A DNA stretch of 64,000 nucleotides from Thermodesulfobacteriota bacterium (GTDB lineage Bacteria > Desulfobacterota_D > UBA1144 > Nemesobacterales > UBA2774): positions 62,001 through 126,000 of the forward strand of contig DAOKYU010000005.1 of NCBI GenBank assembly GCA_035325995.1. Direction: 5' to 3'. Made by a program: the position numbers and the translations under genes. The first letter of the stretch is position 1; each line of letters starts with the position of its first letter. Under the pieces are notes generated by a model that did no database searches, had not been told where the DNA came from, and saw only the letters and a program-made list of their open reading frames with translations. Below are positions 24,360 through 31,478 of the stretch, piece after piece.

Positions 24360-24686
24360 TTAGATTTTTCCCTGGAGCAGAAATGCTATGAGAAGAGCAT
24401 AGATAACGAGGGACTCGATAAGAGCGAGACCGATAATCATCGGCGTAAGAATCTTGGAGCTGGCTCCCGGATTCCTGGCAATACCGCTGAGAGCGGCTGC
24501 CGTCGCCCTTCCCTGACCCAGGCCTGCAGCACCGGCTGCAATTGCTATACCCAACCCCGCACCGAGAGCGAGTCCGAGCTTCGTGAGCTCTCCGCCGGTG
24601 CCTTCCTGCGCAAAAGCGGCGTCAGGAACGAGCGCGGCGAGCACCGCTACTCCGAATATCGACAGAATCGATAGCGCCTTCTTCAT
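24360..24686 (-). CDS. atpE: ATP synthase Fo subunit c
   Basis: Rotor-ring proteolipid, 108 residues, longer than usual because of an N-terminal signal-like segment ending DAAFAQEG (about 1-27). The mature hairpin has a Gly/Ala-rich first helix, the polar loop GIARNPGAS and a second helix with the ion-carrying Glu in ALIESLVIY. The Gln of GLGQG and Ser after Glu are two of the ligands used by sodium-type rings, but the following Thr is Leu, so proton use is at least as likely. AGGAGG precedes the start. Located downstream of atpB in the Fo operon. Confidence 0.95.
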   Translation of the reverse strand: MKKALSILSIFGVAVLAALVPDAAFAQEGTGGELTKLGLALGAGLGIAIAAGAAGLGQGRATAAALSGIARNPGASSKILTPMIIGLALIESLVIYALLIAFLLQGKI

Positions 24687-24737
24687 TGTTTACCTCCTGG
24701 TAGAGTAGGTCTTGTTTGGTTTTTTTCTACTGAACTC

Positions 24738-25436
24738 TTATTCAATATCCGTTTCGTGCGATGTCGCGAGCGATATGTAGATCGCCGAGAGCACCGTAAA
24801 AATAAACGCCTGAAGGAACGATACGAAAATCCCGAGCCCTACGAAGAGCGCGGGGATAATGTAGTGCACGAGGTTGGTAAAGATTCCGAGCACCATGTGG
24901 TCGCCAGTTATGTTCATGAAAAGCCTGAGCGACAGCGAGATCGGACGGACGAAATGGCTTATTACCTCGATGAGGAACATGAGCGGCGCGAGGAAAAGAA
25001 CGGGCCCCGCGAAGTGTTTCAGATACGCCCAGCCGTTTTCCTTAAGCCCGTAATAGTTGTACATAACGAATATGACGAGTGCGCACGCCACCGGCACGTT
25101 GAAATTACCGGTCGGCGGTAAAAACCCGGGAATGATCCCAAGAAGGTTAGCGAAAAGTATGAAAAAGAAGGAAGCACCGAGAAGGGGGAAATATCTCTTC
25201 GCCTGCTTCTTCGATCCGAGCATGTTGGCAAATAGGTCGAACAGGAAATCGAGCGTAAGAATCTCGAATATCGTCCTTATGGAAAACTTCTCCTCGGGGA
25301 GTACTGCGTCCTTTTTAGAGAGTGAGCTTCTTATGCTGAGCCCCGCGAGCGTGAGCAGTATCAGCACGAGTATCGAGCCCAGGACGTAATCGTACTTATC
25401 CATCCCGATAAGTGTGAACCAGCTAAAGTGTTCCAT
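24738..25436 (-). CDS. atpB: ATP synthase Fo subunit a
   Basis: Stator channel subunit of 232 residues with about six membrane helices. The key helix contains RPISLSLRLFMN, whose second Arg faces the c-ring Glu, and the last helices contain QAFIFTVLSAIYIS. Length is typical. It overlaps the upstream atpI gene by 14 bases and lies 51 bases before atpE. Confidence 0.95.
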   Translation of the reverse strand: MEHFSWFTLIGMDKYDYVLGSILVLILLTLAGLSIRSSLSKKDAVLPEEKFSIRTIFEILTLDFLFDLFANMLGSKKQAKRYFPLLGASFFFILFANLLGIIPGFLPPTGNFNVPVACALVIFVMYNYYGLKENGWAYLKHFAGPVLFLAPLMFLIEVISHFVRPISLSLRLFMNITGDHMVLGIFTNLVHYIIPALFVGLGIFVSFLQAFIFTVLSAIYISLATSHETDIE

Positions 25437-25812
25437 CTTTACTCCCTTTCAAGCTTACTCCGATTATAACTATCACAACTCCCGTAACGCCTATGAAAAA
25501 GCCGAACAGGTCAACCTTCGCGAATATGAACATGGCGGCCACTATCGCCACGAACACCGCCATCTTTATAACGAACGCGAAAATGCCGAACCCGGTCGTG
25601 TAGGCCTTCCCTATTATGGCGTTCACGAGGAACCTTATCGCCATGAAATTGGCGGTGAACAGAATACCGCCCGCCGCGGTTCCGACGGCGAGCTCCTTCG
25701 AGCCTATTAAATAGTTGACGGCCACGAGGAGAGCCGTCACGATCAGCCCGGCCTTCTCAACTGTCCCGACCGTCGGCAGATTAATCAGACTGGCCGTCCT
25801 TTCTGTCGTCAA
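25423..25812 (-). CDS. atpI: ATP synthase subunit I family protein
   Basis: Four-helix membrane protein of 129 residues between atpZ and atpB, overlapping both (32 bases with atpZ, 14 with atpB). Size, helices and position match the AtpI/ATP-synthase-I family, an assembly helper for the c ring that may also carry magnesium. Sequence conservation in the family is poor, so position carries much of the weight. Confidence 0.78.
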   Translation of the reverse strand: MTTERTASLINLPTVGTVEKAGLIVTALLVAVNYLIGSKELAVGTAAGGILFTANFMAIRFLVNAIIGKAYTTGFGIFAFVIKMAVFVAIVAAMFIFAKVDLFGFFIGVTGVVIVIIGVSLKGSKDGTL

Positions 25813-25981
25813 TTCTCTTTATCATCCTCAGGAGAAGATTGAACCCCGCAAAACCCCCGGCCAGAAGCCCGAGCATCGTAAACCACGGGGTATCGGTTTC
25901 GAGCCATCTATCGACGTACTGCCCGAGCAGTATCCCGGCAATCACCGAAAAGCCGAGCTCGAACCCGATAACGATAAACAT
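25781..25981 (-). CDS. atpZ: AtpZ-like small Fo gene product
   Basis: Sixty-six-residue protein with two membrane helices and the family pattern GFSVIAGILLGQYVDRWL and P-W-F-T-M-L-GLLAGG. It opens the Fo gene block. The residues KYKWL just before the ATG resemble the usual AtpZ N-terminus but no start codon lies in that frame before a TGA, so the true start may be non-standard. The hemL stop is 54 bases upstream. Confidence 0.75.
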   Translation of the reverse strand: MFIVIGFELGFSVIAGILLGQYVDRWLETDTPWFTMLGLLAGGFAGFNLLLRMIKRIDDRKDGQSD

Positions 25982-26035
25982 GAGCCATTTATACTTGCCC
26001 TGTCCCGTCTGAGTTCATTCTCCTCTGTGTAAAGT

Positions 26036-27325
26036 CTAAAGCGCGCTCAGCGACTTACGCACCGCATCGAGCGTCCTGTCGACGTCCTTCTCCGTATGCG
26101 CCAGCGATAGAAAAACAGCCTCGAACTGAGAAGGCGGAAACATAATACCAGCCCTGAGCAAATTTTCAAAAAATTTCGAATACATTTTCGTATCGGACTT
26201 AAGGACCGACCTGTAATCCTTGGGCTCCTCGTCCGTGAAAAAGACGGTAAACATCGATTCCACGGAATTAATACGGGCCCTGACCCCGAGCTCTTCTATT
26301 ATTTCGGCAATCCCCGCAACCATCATTTCTGTAAGCTCCCTGAGCCTCTGGTAATTCCCTCTTCCGGCGAGCTTATGGAGCGTCGCGAGCCCCGCTGCCA
26401 TCGCGAGCGGGTTGCCCGACAGCGTCCCGGCCTGGTACATCGGCCCCGAGGGCGCGACCATATTCATTATGTCGCGGCGCCCGCCAAAGGCCCCCACGGG
26501 CAGCCCTCCGCCTATAATCTTCCCGAGGCAGGTGATGTCGGGGATCACGTCGAACGCTTTCTGCGCGCCGCCGTGGCTCATCCTGAACCCGGTTATAACC
26601 TCGTCGAATATAAGGAGCGCCCCGTTCTCCGAAGCGATCCTCCTCAGCCCTTCGAGGAACCCCTCCTCGGGGAGAACGACGCCCATGTTGGCGGCTACAG
26701 GCTCCAGAATTATGGCCGCTATCTTGTCCGGATAATTCCCGAAAAGCTCCTCGACCGACGCCAGATCGTTATACGTCGCGAGGAGAGTCCTGTCGGCAAA
26801 AGCCTTGGGCACCCCAGGGCTGCTCGGCGTTCCGAACGTAGTCGCCCCAGAGCCTGCCTTCACCAATAGATAATCGGCGTGCCCGTGATAACACCCTTCG
26901 AATTTGATTATGTAATCCCGGCCCGTAAACGCCCTGGCGAGACGGACGGCGCTCATCGTCGCCTCGGTCCCCGAGCTCGTCATCCTCACCATCTCGACGG
27001 ACGGCACGGACTTGACCACGTGCTTTGCGAGCTCTACCTCGTTCCTGCACGGCGCTCCGTAGCTCGTCCCGAGCTCGGCCGCCTTCTTCACGGCCCTTAC
27101 GACGTCAGCGTCGGCATGCCCCAGGATCAGTGGACCCCACGACGACATATAATCGGTGTACTTGTTCCCGTCCTCGTCGTATATGTACGCCCCTTTTGCC
27201 TTCGCGACGAACACGGGCGAGCCCGTGACGGCGTTAAAGGACCTTACGGGGCTGTTCACCCCTCCGGGCATGAGCTTCTCTGCGGCTTTGTAAAGCGCCT
27301 TTGATTTCGTGAGATTTAATTTCAT
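26036..27325 (-). CDS. hemL: Glutamate-1-semialdehyde 2,1-aminomutase
   Basis: PLP enzyme of 429 residues making 5-aminolevulinate from glutamate-1-semialdehyde in the C5 route to heme and corrinoids. Landmarks are MPGGVNSPVRSF, the substrate loop SSGTEATMSAVRLARAFTGR, IIFDEVITGFR-like LLIFDEVITGFR, and the PLP Lys in CLGKIIGGGLPVGAFGG. Length is typical. It heads the minus-strand block that continues into the ATP synthase Fo genes; the corrinoid link also serves the B12 mutase of this window. Confidence 0.96.
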   Translation of the reverse strand: MKLNLTKSKALYKAAEKLMPGGVNSPVRSFNAVTGSPVFVAKAKGAYIYDEDGNKYTDYMSSWGPLILGHADADVVRAVKKAAELGTSYGAPCRNEVELAKHVVKSVPSVEMVRMTSSGTEATMSAVRLARAFTGRDYIIKFEGCYHGHADYLLVKAGSGATTFGTPSSPGVPKAFADRTLLATYNDLASVEELFGNYPDKIAAIILEPVAANMGVVLPEEGFLEGLRRIASENGALLIFDEVITGFRMSHGGAQKAFDVIPDITCLGKIIGGGLPVGAFGGRRDIMNMVAPSGPMYQAGTLSGNPLAMAAGLATLHKLAGRGNYQRLRELTEMMVAGIAEIIEELGVRARINSVESMFTVFFTDEEPKDYRSVLKSDTKMYSKFFENLLRAGIMFPPSQFEAVFLSLAHTEKDVDRTLDAVRKSLSAL

Positions 27326-27363
27326 AGGATTAAGGTTCGATATGAGCCGGTAAATCCGGAGGT

Positions 27364-27392
27364 AGTAAACATGGATTAGAAAATACTGTCAA
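27364..27392 (-). promoter_or_regulatory. Sigma-70-type promoter of hemL
   Basis: On the minus strand, a perfect -35 TTGACA (27387-27392) is followed after 17 bases by TTTACT (27364-27369). Transcription would begin about 32 bases before the hemL ATG. Confidence 0.55.
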
Positions 27393-27426
27393 GTATACGG
27401 GGCCTTATCGGTCGTTTCCAAAGCAC

Positions 27427-27465
27427 AAAAAAAACGGAGAGAAACCCCGTGAAGAGTTTCTCTCC
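27427..27465 (-). terminator. Intrinsic terminator of the Pal/CpoB operon
   Basis: GGAGAGAAAC pairs perfectly with GTTTCTCTCC (27436-27445 with 27456-27465). On the minus strand it is followed at once by eight T residues (27427-27434). It lies 71 bases past the last gene of the three-gene operon. Confidence 0.92.
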
Positions 27466-27480
27466 ATTCTTTACATTTCA

Positions 27481-27511
27481 TCATCCTTTGACTGCAAGGA
27501 TGAGATTTTTT
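27481..27511 (+). terminator. Second hairpin with T run, plus strand
   Basis: TCATCCTT pairs with AAGGATGA around a seven-base loop, followed by GATTTTTT on the plus strand. No plus-strand gene lies just upstream, so it may block antisense transcription into the operon. Confidence 0.5.
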
Positions 27512-27535
27512 CTATCTATCAATCAGTGAAGGCTA

Positions 27536-28306
27536 TCAGTTAGCGTACTGAAAGATAAGCCTTGCACCTACTTTCGCAGTCGGGGACGTTACAACGAAAT
27601 GAGCCCTTCTGTTGAGCTGATAAGCTTCTTCCGTCGTACCTGCTCCGAACTGAGTCGTTTCACCGCCGCTTGCGGTCGTGATCCTGGCAGGATCTATACC
27701 GAGCTGGACGAGGAACGCCTTCGTGGAGTCGGCCCTTCTCTGCGCGAGCTTGAGGTTGTAAGCCGGGGTACCCCTGATGTCCGCATAACCTTCGATGAGA
27801 ACCGTGAGGTTAGCGTCAGCCTGCAGGGTAGCGGCGTTCTCTTCGAGAACCGCTGCAGCGTCCGGCCTGATGTTGTACTTATCGAAGTCGAAGAATATGT
27901 CCTTCAACTCAGGTGCGGGCGGCGGCGGCGGTGGTGGTGGCGGCGGCGGCGGAACTGCGCATTTCAGCTTAGCCTCGTCTGCCTTTGCCTTAGCGTCGAT
28001 CAGCATCCTGCGGGCTTCGAGCTCGCTGCAGAATTCGCTGGCGAGTGCCTTACCCTTGGCAAGAGCGGCCTGCGCAGCTGCAAGCTCGGCCTCACCGCAG
28101 GGGGCTCCACAATAATCCCCTCTGGTGGGATCGTCTCCGCATACTCTCTGTTTACACTGCTCACATGTAGCTGTCGCTTCAGCCGTTGCAGATTCAGCAG
28201 CCGCTAACTCATTCGTCGGCGGGGGTGTCGCGCAGCTTGCTAAATAGAGCAATGCAACGAGGAATACGGGTAGACCCAGAAAAACTATCTGCCTATCCCT
28301 TTTCAT
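27536..28306 (-). CDS. OmpA/Pal-type lipoprotein with Cys-rich and polyproline segments
   Basis: Outer-membrane lipoprotein of 256 residues. Lipobox LASC sits near residue 25. A Cys-rich stretch follows (CEQCKQRVC then YCGAPC, six Cys in about 25 residues), an Ala-rich helix, a run of about twelve Pro, and a C-terminal OmpA-like peptidoglycan-binding domain (about 135-240) starting DIFFDFDKYNIR with the pattern LAQRRADSTKAFL. The domain normally binds diaminopimelate. The polyproline run probably works as a rigid spacer. Third gene of the operon, ended by a strong terminator. Confidence 0.85.
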   Translation of the reverse strand: MKRDRQIVFLGLPVFLVALLYLASCATPPPTNELAAAESATAEATATCEQCKQRVCGDDPTRGDYCGAPCGEAELAAAQAALAKGKALASEFCSELEARRMLIDAKAKADEAKLKCAVPPPPPPPPPPPPAPELKDIFFDFDKYNIRPDAAAVLEENAATLQADANLTVLIEGYADIRGTPAYNLKLAQRRADSTKAFLVQLGIDPARITTASGGETTQFGAGTTEEAYQLNRRAHFVVTSPTAKVGARLIFQYAN

Positions 28307-28366
28307 TCTACTGCACCTCCTTTAAGAGTTTTTTGAGTACTTAACGAGTACATAATAATAAACAGT

Positions 28367-29116
28367 TTAACGCTCAACTGCAAGCTCTGTAATTTTTTCT
28401 TTTGCCGTTCTCGCCTCGTCGGAATTCGGGTATTTATCTATTAAAGTCTGGAAAAATAACTGCGCTTCCTCGTTCTTCCCGATCTCCATGAGCGAGAGTC
28501 CCTGCTTAAGGTATGCGAGCGGCACCCGTCCATCCTTCGGATAGGTATCTATGAACTTCTGGTACTCCAGAATCGACTCCTCGAACTCTCCTTCCCTGTA
28601 ATACGATTCCGCGATCCAGTAAGTCGCGTCGCTCGCCTTGGCCGACTTGGGATACTTGGCCAGGAATTCCTTGAACTGCGACCTCGAATCCTGGTAATTG
28701 CCGTCGCCAAGCGCCGTATACCCGTTGTTGAAAAGAACATCCGCTTCGTTAACTTCGACCACCGGCACCACAGGCCCGGGACCCGGTTGCTGCTGCGAGC
28801 CGAGCTCCGTTGCCGGAGGCGGCGCCCCGCCCAGGCTCATCTGGTTTACCTTGGCAGAAAGCTTCGAGTAGGCCTCGTTCAGATCCCTGAGGCTCTGCTC
28901 CATCTGATACACCTTCTCCCTCAGCTCGACATCCGTCCCGGAAGCAGACGCCTCTTTCTGGCTCAGCGACTGCATATCCCGCGACAACCTGTCCATCCTG
29001 GCTTCGAGCCTGGTCTGCCGGGCGTATACGCTGCTCACGTCACCCTGAGTAGCCACACAACCCGCCGACATAGCCGATACCGCCAAAGCAACCACTATTA
29101 ATGCCCTAATGCTCAT
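28367..29116 (-). CDS. CpoB/YbgF-like TPR protein
   Basis: Envelope protein of 249 residues with a lipobox-like signal (AMSAGC), a coiled-coil region (about 28-95, LEARMDRLSRDMQSLSQ) and a C-terminal set of three TPR motifs (about 125-245, ADVLFNNGYTALGDGNYQDS onward). This is the layout of CpoB, which links the Tol-Pal machine to septal peptidoglycan synthesis. It lies between two Pal-like genes. tolQ, tolR, tolA and tolB are not in the window. Confidence 0.85.
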   Translation of the reverse strand: MSIRALIVVALAVSAMSAGCVATQGDVSSVYARQTRLEARMDRLSRDMQSLSQKEASASGTDVELREKVYQMEQSLRDLNEAYSKLSAKVNQMSLGGAPPPATELGSQQQPGPGPVVPVVEVNEADVLFNNGYTALGDGNYQDSRSQFKEFLAKYPKSAKASDATYWIAESYYREGEFEESILEYQKFIDTYPKDGRVPLAYLKQGLSLMEIGKNEEAQLFFQTLIDKYPNSDEARTAKEKITELAVER

Positions 29117-29125
29117 AAACCGTTC

Positions 29126-29836
29126 CTAGAAACTGGGAGAACCCACAGCGGGAACGAAATGCGCCCTTCTGTTCTGCTGGTAATCGTATTCCGAGGTGCC
29201 CATCGCGAACTGGTCGGTTTCCCCCCTGCTGACAGCCTGAACCTTCGACGGGGAAATACCGAGACCGATCAGGTAATTCGCCGCCGAATCGGCCCTTCTC
29301 TGTCCGAGCGCGAGGTTATATTCCTCGGTGCCCCTGACGTCGCAGTACCCCTCTATAACGACTACCTGGAATTTATCGCCGCTGCTGCGGATTATACTCG
29401 CGTTTTGATCAAGCACAGGCTTAGCGTCATAACGAATGGCTGCCTGGTCGAAATCGAAAAATACATCGGCAAGGCCGTATTGCGAGCCGGCGGGGCTGAG
29501 ATTTTGCAGACTCTCCTCCATCGCGTCGACGTCTACGGTCTGCGCATACGCCTGGTTCTTGGCCTTTCCTTCGGCCTCTATCGCCTTAAACCTGGCTTCC
29601 TCGAGGAGCGCCCTTGCAGCGTCCTTGTTGCCGGCGGCCATCATCTGCCTGGCCTGCTCGATCAACTCCTCCGCGGCCTGATATTCGGGCAGCCCTTCGG
29701 CCCCCGCATCCTTGGCAGCCTGGAGCGCCGCTTCAGCATCCGCCATCTCTTTATCAAGATTGGAACCGCAACCTACGGCAAACATTAGAGTTATAACCAA
29801 ACACAATCCCGCTGCCACAGACCAATGCCTTCCCAT
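29126..29836 (-). CDS. Pal-like peptidoglycan-associated lipoprotein
   Basis: Lipoprotein of 236 residues with lipobox FAVGC, a helical repeat region rich in Ala and Glu (about 25-95, DUF4398-like) and a C-terminal OmpA domain starting VFFDFDQAAIRYD with the conserved LGQRRADSAANYL. The start at 29836 has AGGAGG in front; a TTG one codon earlier is ignored. It is the first gene of the operon, behind a good promoter. This is the better candidate for true Pal; the paralogue at 27536 shares 12-residue blocks with it. Confidence 0.88.
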   Translation of the reverse strand: MGRHWSVAAGLCLVITLMFAVGCGSNLDKEMADAEAALQAAKDAGAEGLPEYQAAEELIEQARQMMAAGNKDAARALLEEARFKAIEAEGKAKNQAYAQTVDVDAMEESLQNLSPAGSQYGLADVFFDFDQAAIRYDAKPVLDQNASIIRSSGDKFQVVVIEGYCDVRGTEEYNLALGQRRADSAANYLIGLGISPSKVQAVSRGETDQFAMGTSEYDYQQNRRAHFVPAVGSPSF

Positions 29837-29873
29837 CAAATTCCTCCTGGTAGAAATGAAACTTATACCTGAG

Positions 29874-29903
29874 ATTATTACATTATTTTGTCTGTATAGT
29901 CAA
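29874..29903 (-). promoter_or_regulatory. Sigma-70-type promoter of the Pal/CpoB operon
   Basis: On the minus strand TTGACT (29898-29903), then 18 bases, then AATAAT (29874-29879). The start point would be about 30 bases before the ATG. The region between this operon and the divergent gene at 30008 is AT-rich. Confidence 0.6.
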
Positions 29904-30007
29904 GACATTTTAATGCCGGAAAGTCTAAATCACAACATGGAACGGAAGATTTTCAAGACGGATATATACGCTACCATTGCGGCTTCGATAATGTTATTAT
30001 TTCCTCT

Positions 30008-30814
30008 ATGGGACGCTTGAGGAGATTTTCGGGGAAAACAGCCAGGATTACCGGTGCGGGGCTGCTGGCCGTTTCCTGCCTCTTCATGCTGAGCGCCCGG
30101 CCGGCGCATTCACAGATAATATACAGCGATAACATTCCGCGGCCCCTGCCCGCCGTTCCCGTCAACGAATCGGCTTACGTCGACATCACCGATTACAGGA
30201 AGCCGTCCATAGAGCTCAGGCGGCAGGACGATACGAAGTCCCTGGCCGATTTCGGCGACTTTCTCAGAAACACCCGCAACGTCTATTTCACACTCTGGCT
30301 CGTCCGCATAGCCCAGGTCAACATGATGGACAACAACAGCAAGGAAAACCAGATGTTGATAAACCCCGTCAGGTGGTGGAAGAACTTCTTCGGGTTCCAG
30401 AACGACGGGAAAAGAAGGGGCGATTTCAAATGGGAGGACGGCGACAGGTTCACTACCAACTGGATAGCCCACCCTGCCTTCGGGGCCTATTCCTATCTTT
30501 ACTACAGGGCCAAGGGATACGACCGTTTCACGTCCGCCTTCGGCTCGGTGGTTCAAAGCACTCTATTCGAATACACGATAGAGGGGGTAATACAGTCGTC
30601 CTCCATCCACGACCTCGTAATAACCCCCGGGATAGGCGTCCCGGCGGGGATGGTGCTCGAGGAAACCTCCAACTGGCTCGAATCGACCAACAGCGGCTTC
30701 CTGAGGGCCGTGAGCTACGTCATAAACCCGGTGAAGATCATAGTCCCCGACCGCGACAAGGTTAACGTCGCACCCCTCGTGAGCGGGCAGGTCGTAATAG
30801 GATTTCACTGGTAA
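30008..30814 (+). CDS. Exported DUF3943-like protein
   Basis: Exported protein of 268 residues with a signal peptide (about 1-36, ending ARPAHSQ). The middle part, FTTNWIAHPAFGAYSYLYY and the YDRFTSAFGSVVQSTLFEY stretch, matches the pattern of DUF3943 proteins, whose role is unknown but which appear to sit in the outer membrane. It may span or line the membrane with amphipathic segments. It is divergent from the Pal operon and stands 33 bases before the flavin reductase gene. Confidence 0.65.
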   Translation: MGRLRRFSGKTARITGAGLLAVSCLFMLSARPAHSQIIYSDNIPRPLPAVPVNESAYVDITDYRKPSIELRRQDDTKSLADFGDFLRNTRNVYFTLWLVRIAQVNMMDNNSKENQMLINPVRWWKNFFGFQNDGKRRGDFKWEDGDRFTTNWIAHPAFGAYSYLYYRAKGYDRFTSAFGSVVQSTLFEYTIEGVIQSSSIHDLVITPGIGVPAGMVLEETSNWLESTNSGFLRAVSYVINPVKIIVPDRDKVNVAPLVSGQVVIGFHW

Positions 30815-30847
30815 CGTTCTCCGTTTCCCTGCAGCACGGAAAGCAGC

Positions 30848-31432
30848 ATGAGCAAGGAAGAAGCATCCGCCGTAGCCGGCGTTTTCTGGTCCCTGTCGCC
30901 CGTAGTGGTGATAACGAGCGCCGCGGGCGAAGACATAAACGGCCAGGTCGCCGTAACGGCGGTCGCGTCCTCGATAGTCCACTCCGTCCCCAGGCTCCTC
31001 GTCGGCATATGGAAGGGCAACTACACGCACAGCTTCATAACCCGGAGCGGAGCGTTCACCATACACCTCCTGCGGACGGACCAGCTCGGCCTCGTAAGGA
31101 ACTTCGGATTCTATACCGGCAGGGAAAGGGACAAATTTCGCGACGTCGGCTACAGGACCGGCATCACCGGGAGCCCGGTCCTTCTCGACGCGCATTCCTA
31201 TGCCGAATGCAGGGTCATAAACGCGATGGACGGCGGCGACATGACGGCCTTCCTCGTAAGCGTCGTGGACGGGAAGATTTTAAGCGGCGGCGACTGGATG
31301 ACGCTCAACCATTTTTACACGTACGCCCCCGAGGAATGGATAGAGCAGTACGGCGAGAGGCTGTCCCTGTCCGTCGCCAACTCGCTCGGAATAATTCACA
31401 ACATAGACTACACGCCGTGGAAAGGGAAATAA
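30848..31432 (+). CDS. Flavin-reductase-like (FMN-binding split barrel) protein
   Basis: Protein of 194 residues with the flavin reductase fold: VAVTAVASSIVHSVPRLLVG, SGAFTIHLL and SYAECRVIN mark the FMN site and dimer face. Such enzymes either supply reduced flavin to a partner monooxygenase or act alone on small substrates. No monooxygenase is near. Substrate unknown. Confidence 0.8.
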   Translation: MSKEEASAVAGVFWSLSPVVVITSAAGEDINGQVAVTAVASSIVHSVPRLLVGIWKGNYTHSFITRSGAFTIHLLRTDQLGLVRNFGFYTGRERDKFRDVGYRTGITGSPVLLDAHSYAECRVINAMDGGDMTAFLVSVVDGKILSGGDWMTLNHFYTYAPEEWIEQYGERLSLSVANSLGIIHNIDYTPWKGK

Positions 31433-31478
31433 CCGGCGCGCCCTTATGACACCGCGCCCCGCCGCCGGCGGGTCCGCG

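Noticed and set aside
24360..24686. Sodium-specific ATP synthase c ring
   Set aside because: The Gln and Ser ligands are present but the Thr after Ser is Leu, and the same IESL pattern occurs in proton-type rings, so a sodium call is not supported.
25982..26018. ATG at 26018 as start of atpZ
   Set aside because: It is in a different frame and hits a stop after nine codons, and its AGGAG is only one base from the ATG.
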